Shown piece by piece: positions 6,485 through 9,866 of a stretch of DNA of 9,866 nucleotides (positions are counted from its first letter, which is position 1; every line of letters begins with the position of its first letter). Origin of the DNA: Flavobacteriaceae bacterium (GTDB taxonomy: Bacteria > Bacteroidota > Bacteroidia > Flavobacteriales > Flavobacteriaceae). The notes under the pieces are model-generated. The model saw only the letters and a program-made list of their open reading frames with translations. It was not told the origin of the DNA and did no database searches. Location: contig VMCW01000037.1 in NCBI GenBank assembly GCA_008081175.1, positions 1-9,866 of the forward strand, in the 5' to 3' direction. A program made the position numbers and the translations under genes.

Positions 6485-7717
6485 ATGGAAAATTTTGCCT
6501 TAATCGAGTCCTTTTCAGAGTTTAAAGACGAAAAGCTCATTGATCGTGTAACCTTGATGGTTATTTTAGAGGATGTTTTTAAAAATACCCTAAAGCGAAA
6601 ATTTGGTTCAGACGAAAACTTTGACATCATCATCAATCCAGACAAAGGAGACCTTGAAATTTGGAGAAACCGAGTGGTGGTAGAGGATGGTAAAGTTGAA
6701 GATCCCAATCAAGAAATTACCCTAAGCGAAGCGAGAAAAATTGAACCTGACTTTGAGGTAGGGGAAGATGTTTCTGAGGAAGTAAAACTCATCGATCTGG
6801 GAAGAAGATCTATTCAGTATTTGAGACAAAATTTGGTTGCTAAAATCTTTGAACACGACAGCACTAACATATTTAAACAATTTAAGGATCGAGAGGGTGA
6901 TCTTTTTACTGCAGAAGTGCATCATATTCGCAACCGTGAAATCATCCTGCTCGATGACGATGGTAACGAAATCATCCTTCCTAAAGACAGGCAAATCCCA
7001 AGTGATTTTTTCCGAAAAGGAGACAATGTACGTGGTATAATTGAAAGTGTAGAGTTGAGAGGAAACAAACCCCGAATATTGCTTTCTAGAACCTCACCCA
7101 TTTTCCTTGTCAAGTTATTTGAACAAGAAATTCCTGAGGTATTTGATGGATTGATTACAATCAAAAAAGCTGTTCGTATTCCTGGAGAAAAGGCAAAAGT
7201 CGCGGTTGATTCTTATGACGATAGAATAGATCCCGTAGGGGCTTGTGTGGGAATGAAAGGATCGCGGATTCACGGTATTGTTCGTGAATTGGGGAATGAA
7301 AATATTGATGTTGTCAACTACACCAACAACCTTCAGCTATTTATTTCCAGAGCATTGAGTCCTGCAAAGGTTAATTCATTAAAAATAGATGAAGAAAACA
7401 AACGCGTAGAAGTATTTTTAAACCCTGAGGAAGTTTCTAAGGCCATCGGAAAAGGAGGTTCAAACATTCGTTTGGCAGGTAAATTGACTGGTTACGAAAT
7501 AGATGTTTTCCGTGAAGGTGTAGAAGAGGATATTGAACTCAAAGAGTTTAGCGATGAAATAGAAGAATGGGTAATTGATGAATTCAAAAAAGTAGGTTTA
7601 GATACAGCCAAAAGTGTTTTGGAGTTAGAAAAATCTGATTTGATAAAACGTACCGATTTGGAGGAAGAAACCGTAGAGGATGTATTACGAATCCTTAAAG
7701 AAGAATTTGAAGAATAG
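6485..7717 (+). CDS. nusA: Transcription termination/antitermination factor NusA
   Basis: This is a complete 410-residue NusA that binds RNA polymerase and nascent RNA to modulate pausing, termination and antitermination. Domains in order: N-terminal RNAP-binding domain (about 1-130, with LMVILEDVFKNTLKRKFG); S1 domain (about 137-202, REGDLFTAEV to RILLSRT); KH1 (about 232-290, GACVGMKGSRIHGIV at 252-266); and KH2 (about 300-345, AIGKGGSNIRLAG at 320-332, GKGG loop). A short acidic helical C-terminus follows (about 350-410, KSVLELEKSDLIKRTDLEEE). It resembles a single helix-hairpin-helix-like unit rather than the two acidic repeats of E. coli NusA, which explains the shorter length. It lies 19 bases after rimP and 43 before infB, all on one strand. 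NusA is known to regulate this operon in E. coli, which is relevant to the leader hairpin; whether it does so here is not known. Confidence 0.95.
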   Translation: MENFALIESFSEFKDEKLIDRVTLMVILEDVFKNTLKRKFGSDENFDIIINPDKGDLEIWRNRVVVEDGKVEDPNQEITLSEARKIEPDFEVGEDVSEEVKLIDLGRRSIQYLRQNLVAKIFEHDSTNIFKQFKDREGDLFTAEVHHIRNREIILLDDDGNEIILPKDRQIPSDFFRKGDNVRGIIESVELRGNKPRILLSRTSPIFLVKLFEQEIPEVFDGLITIKKAVRIPGEKAKVAVDSYDDRIDPVGACVGMKGSRIHGIVRELGNENIDVVNYTNNLQLFISRALSPAKVNSLKIDEENKRVEVFLNPEEVSKAIGKGGSNIRLAGKLTGYEIDVFREGVEEDIELKEFSDEIEEWVIDEFKKVGLDTAKSVLELEKSDLIKRTDLEEETVEDVLRILKEEFEE

Positions 7718-7720
7718 ACT

Positions 7721-7744
7721 GCAAAAATTAATTAGTATTTTTGC
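7721..7744 (+). promoter_or_regulatory. Dyad and -7-like element between nusA and infB
   Basis: GCAAAAAT (7721-7728) and ATTTTTGC (7737-7744) form a perfect 8-base inverted repeat with the loop TAATTAGT. The right arm overlaps TATTTTTG (7736-7743), a full match to the -7 consensus TAnnTTTG. No TTG lies at 17-23 bases upstream; the nearest, at 7707-7709, is 26 away. It may be a weak internal infB promoter, an RNA hairpin tuning infB expression, or chance in AT-rich DNA. The stem is too AT-rich for a strong terminator. Confidence 0.35.
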
Positions 7745-7760
7745 TTTTAGATTATAGTAT

Positions 7761-9866
7761 ATGGCAGACCAACCCAGCATTCGACTCAATAAAGTACTTG
7801 GGGAATTAAATATTTCCTTAGACCGTGCTGTCGAATTTTTAAATCAAAAGGGTGTTGAAATTGACGCTCGTCCAACTACAAAAATCACCTCTGAGGTGTA
7901 TACAATACTTCTGGACGAGTTTGAAACAGACAAATCCAAAAAAGTCGCCTCTCATGAGGTAGGTGAGGAAAAAAGAAAAGAGAAAGAGTCTCTTAGAATT
8001 ATCCAAGAGAAAAAAGAACAAGAGCGTCTGGATCAAATTGCAAAGCGCGAAGAAATCAAAACCAATCGCGTAGCTATAGAAAAGCCCAAAGCCTTGGGTA
8101 AAATCGATCTAGAAGCGCTTCAAAAACCTGTTCAAAAGGTAAAAGAAGTTCCTGAAAAGGCCCCCGTTGAAAAAGAAGAGGCTCAGCAAGATACTCCTGC
8201 AACAGAAACTCCTGTTCAAGCAAAAGAAGAACCTGCTGTGTCTCCTGCTGAGGAACAATCTCAAACTGAAAATGAAACGCTTAAAACTCAATATCAAAAA
8301 CTATCAGGACCTAAAAAAACAGGTCAGACCATCAATTTAGATGAGGTAAACAAAAAAGAGAAAACAGTAGAGGACGCAAGAAAGAGAAAACGAAAGCGAA
8401 TCAGTAAAGATGTACGCCCTTCTGCTCCTCAAAATCAAAACAGAAAAAAAGGAAACCGCCCTGCTGTTACTCAAAAAGAAGAGCCTTCTGAAGAAGAAGT
8501 GCAAAAGCAAATTCGCGAAACCCTTGAAAAACTTCAAGGAAAATCCTCAAAATCTAAAGGAGCCAAATACCGTAGAGATAAGCGATCTCAACACCGACAA
8601 AAATCGGAAGATGAATTGGCTCAAATGGAGGCAGAGAGTAAGGTTCTAAAAGTGACTGAATTCATTACGGTGGGTGAAGTAGCTACAATGATGAATGTTA
8701 GCTCTACAGAGATCATCTCAACTTGTATGACTTTAGGTATCATGGTGACCATGAACCAAAGACTTGATGCAGAGACCTTGAGTATTGTTGCAGAAGAATT
8801 TGGTTTTGAGGTAAGTTTTGAAAAAACAGAACTTGAAGAAAATATCGAAGAAGAAGTAGACCGCGAAGAAGACTTATCACCAAGAGCTCCCATCGTTACT
8901 GTTATGGGTCATGTTGATCATGGGAAAACTTCTCTTTTGGACTACATTCGAAAAGAAAATGTAATTGCAGGCGAATCGGGTGGGATCACACAGCACATAG
9001 GTGCCTATGGGGTAACTTTGGAAAACGGTGAAAAAATTACATTTTTAGACACACCGGGTCACGAGGCTTTTACAGCTATGCGTGCTCGAGGGGCTCAAGT
9101 CACCGATTTAGCAATAATTGTAGTTGCTGCAGATGACGACATTATGCCTCAAACTAAAGAGGCTATAAGCCACGCTCAAGCAGCAGGTGTACCCATTGTA
9201 TTTGCGATAAATAAAATTGATAAGCCTACAGCTAACCCCGAAAAAATCAAGGAAGCCCTAGCTGGAATGAATCTGATGGTAGAAGATTGGGGAGGTAAAG
9301 TACAATCTCAAGATATTTCTGCCTTGCAGGGTACTGGAGTAAAAGCACTTTTAGAAAAAGTACTTTTGGAGGCTGAGCTTTTGGAATTGAAAGCAAATCC
9401 AAATAGAAATGCAAAAGGAACTGTAGTTGAAGCTTTCCTCGATAAAGGAAGAGGGTATGTGTCTACCATTTTGGTTCAAAATGGAACTCTGAAAATGGGG
9501 GATTACATCCTCGCTGGAAAACAAAGCGGGAAAGTTAAGGCTATTTTTAACGAACGTGGTATGGCCCTAAATGAGGCCCCACCTGCTACACCTGTTTCTA
9601 TTTTGGGGTTAGATGGCGCGCCTCAAGCGGGAGACTCCTTTGTCGTCTTGGAAGACGAAAGAGAAGCCAAACAAATCGCTGCCAAAAGAACTCAACTGGT
9701 GCGTGAACAAAGCGTCCGTACCCAACGACACATTACACTGGATGAAATTGGAAGACGAATTGCATTAGGAGAATTTAAAGAGCTTAATATTATCCTTAAA
9801 GGAGATGTAGATGGTTCTGTAGAAGCTTTGACAGATTCTCTCCAAAAACTCGCGACAGGGGAAATT
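7761..9866 (+). CDS. infB: Translation initiation factor IF-2, 3' end beyond the window
   Basis: The first 702 codons are present; the frame stays open to the right edge. IF-2 is a GTPase that places initiator tRNA on the 30S subunit and promotes subunit joining. An N-terminal IF2_N-like helical module (about 4-48, RLNKVLGELNISLDRAVEFL) is followed by a long charged linker (about 55-290, rich in K, E, Q, P). A second IF2_N-like module lies at 297-351 (KVTEFITVGEVATMMNVSS onward). The G domain has G1 GHVDHGKT (383-390), G2 GGITQHIG (407-414, T410), G3 DTPGH (430-434), G4 NKID (484-487) and G5 SAL (520-522). A domain II beta-barrel begins near 553, and the start of domain III is visible (LNIILKGDVDGSVEAL, about 675-690). 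About 200-250 residues, including the fMet-tRNA-binding domain, should lie outside. The ATG at 7761 fits the family N-terminus, MADQPSIRLNKV. Confidence 0.95.
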   Translation, partial: MADQPSIRLNKVLGELNISLDRAVEFLNQKGVEIDARPTTKITSEVYTILLDEFETDKSKKVASHEVGEEKRKEKESLRIIQEKKEQERLDQIAKREEIKTNRVAIEKPKALGKIDLEALQKPVQKVKEVPEKAPVEKEEAQQDTPATETPVQAKEEPAVSPAEEQSQTENETLKTQYQKLSGPKKTGQTINLDEVNKKEKTVEDARKRKRKRISKDVRPSAPQNQNRKKGNRPAVTQKEEPSEEEVQKQIRETLEKLQGKSSKSKGAKYRRDKRSQHRQKSEDELAQMEAESKVLKVTEFITVGEVATMMNVSSTEIISTCMTLGIMVTMNQRLDAETLSIVAEEFGFEVSFEKTELEENIEEEVDREEDLSPRAPIVTVMGHVDHGKTSLLDYIRKENVIAGESGGITQHIGAYGVTLENGEKITFLDTPGHEAFTAMRARGAQVTDLAIIVVAADDDIMPQTKEAISHAQAAGVPIVFAINKIDKPTANPEKIKEALAGMNLMVEDWGGKVQSQDISALQGTGVKALLEKVLLEAELLELKANPNRNAKGTVVEAFLDKGRGYVSTILVQNGTLKMGDYILAGKQSGKVKAIFNERGMALNEAPPATPVSILGLDGAPQAGDSFVVLEDEREAKQIAAKRTQLVREQSVRTQRHITLDEIGRRIALGEFKELNIILKGDVDGSVEALTDSLQKLATGEI

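Noticed and set aside
6325..6708. A 127-codon open frame on the minus strand across the rimP-nusA junction.
   Set aside because: It is antisense to two clear genes, Ser/Phe-rich as expected from the complement of Lys/Glu-rich codons, and matches no family I know.
8041..8620. Low-complexity K/E/Q/P-rich stretch that might suggest a frameshift or an inserted sequence within infB.
   Set aside because: The frame is continuous, and a long charged linker before the G domain is normal for IF-2.
8109..8893. Several open frames antisense to, or out of frame with, the infB linker region.
   Set aside because: They are rich in Phe/Leu/Ser or Lys because of the A-rich linker of infB and show no independent coding signal.

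Overview
The window looks like chromosomal DNA from a member of the Bacteroidota, most likely a marine-type Flavobacteriia. It is AT-rich. Three upstream regions carry the phylum's TAnnTTTG -7 element, and Shine-Dalgarno sequences are mostly absent or badly placed. All protein families seen here fit that group. No rRNA, tRNA, CRISPR array, transposon or phage gene was seen.

Left part, minus strand (about 1-5624), read right to left in the direction of transcription. First come a secreted or membrane-anchored right-handed beta-helix protein (5624-4347) and, 13 bases later, a diheme c-type cytochrome lipoprotein (4333-3218). These two resemble a recurrent two-gene pair of unknown function (TIGR03805/TIGR03806 as I remember them). 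Next is a promoter with perfect -7 and -33 elements (3172-3200). It drives a VWA-domain protein (3145-2021) and, 15 bases later, a ChlI-like AAA+ ATPase (2005-542), a predicted ATPase/VWA chaperone pair. After 81 bases comes the 5' part of a type-2 (thioredoxin-reductase-like) ferredoxin/flavodoxin-NADP reductase (460 to beyond the left edge).

Right part, plus strand (6004-9866). This is the classic rimP-nusA-infB operon for ribosome maturation, transcription elongation/termination and translation initiation; infB runs off the right edge. A divergent intergenic region (5625-6003) separates the halves. It holds a good -7 element for rimP and, just before the rimP start codon, a small hairpin followed by nine Ts that looks like an attenuator. 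A second, AT-only-looped dyad lies between nusA and infB and overlaps another -7-like element.

The parts most worth following are the two minus-strand pairs of uncharacterised function and the rimP leader. The translation/transcription operon is otherwise ordinary. No clearly novel system was found; the beta-helix/cytochrome and ATPase/VWA pairs are conserved but, as far as I know, functionally undescribed.
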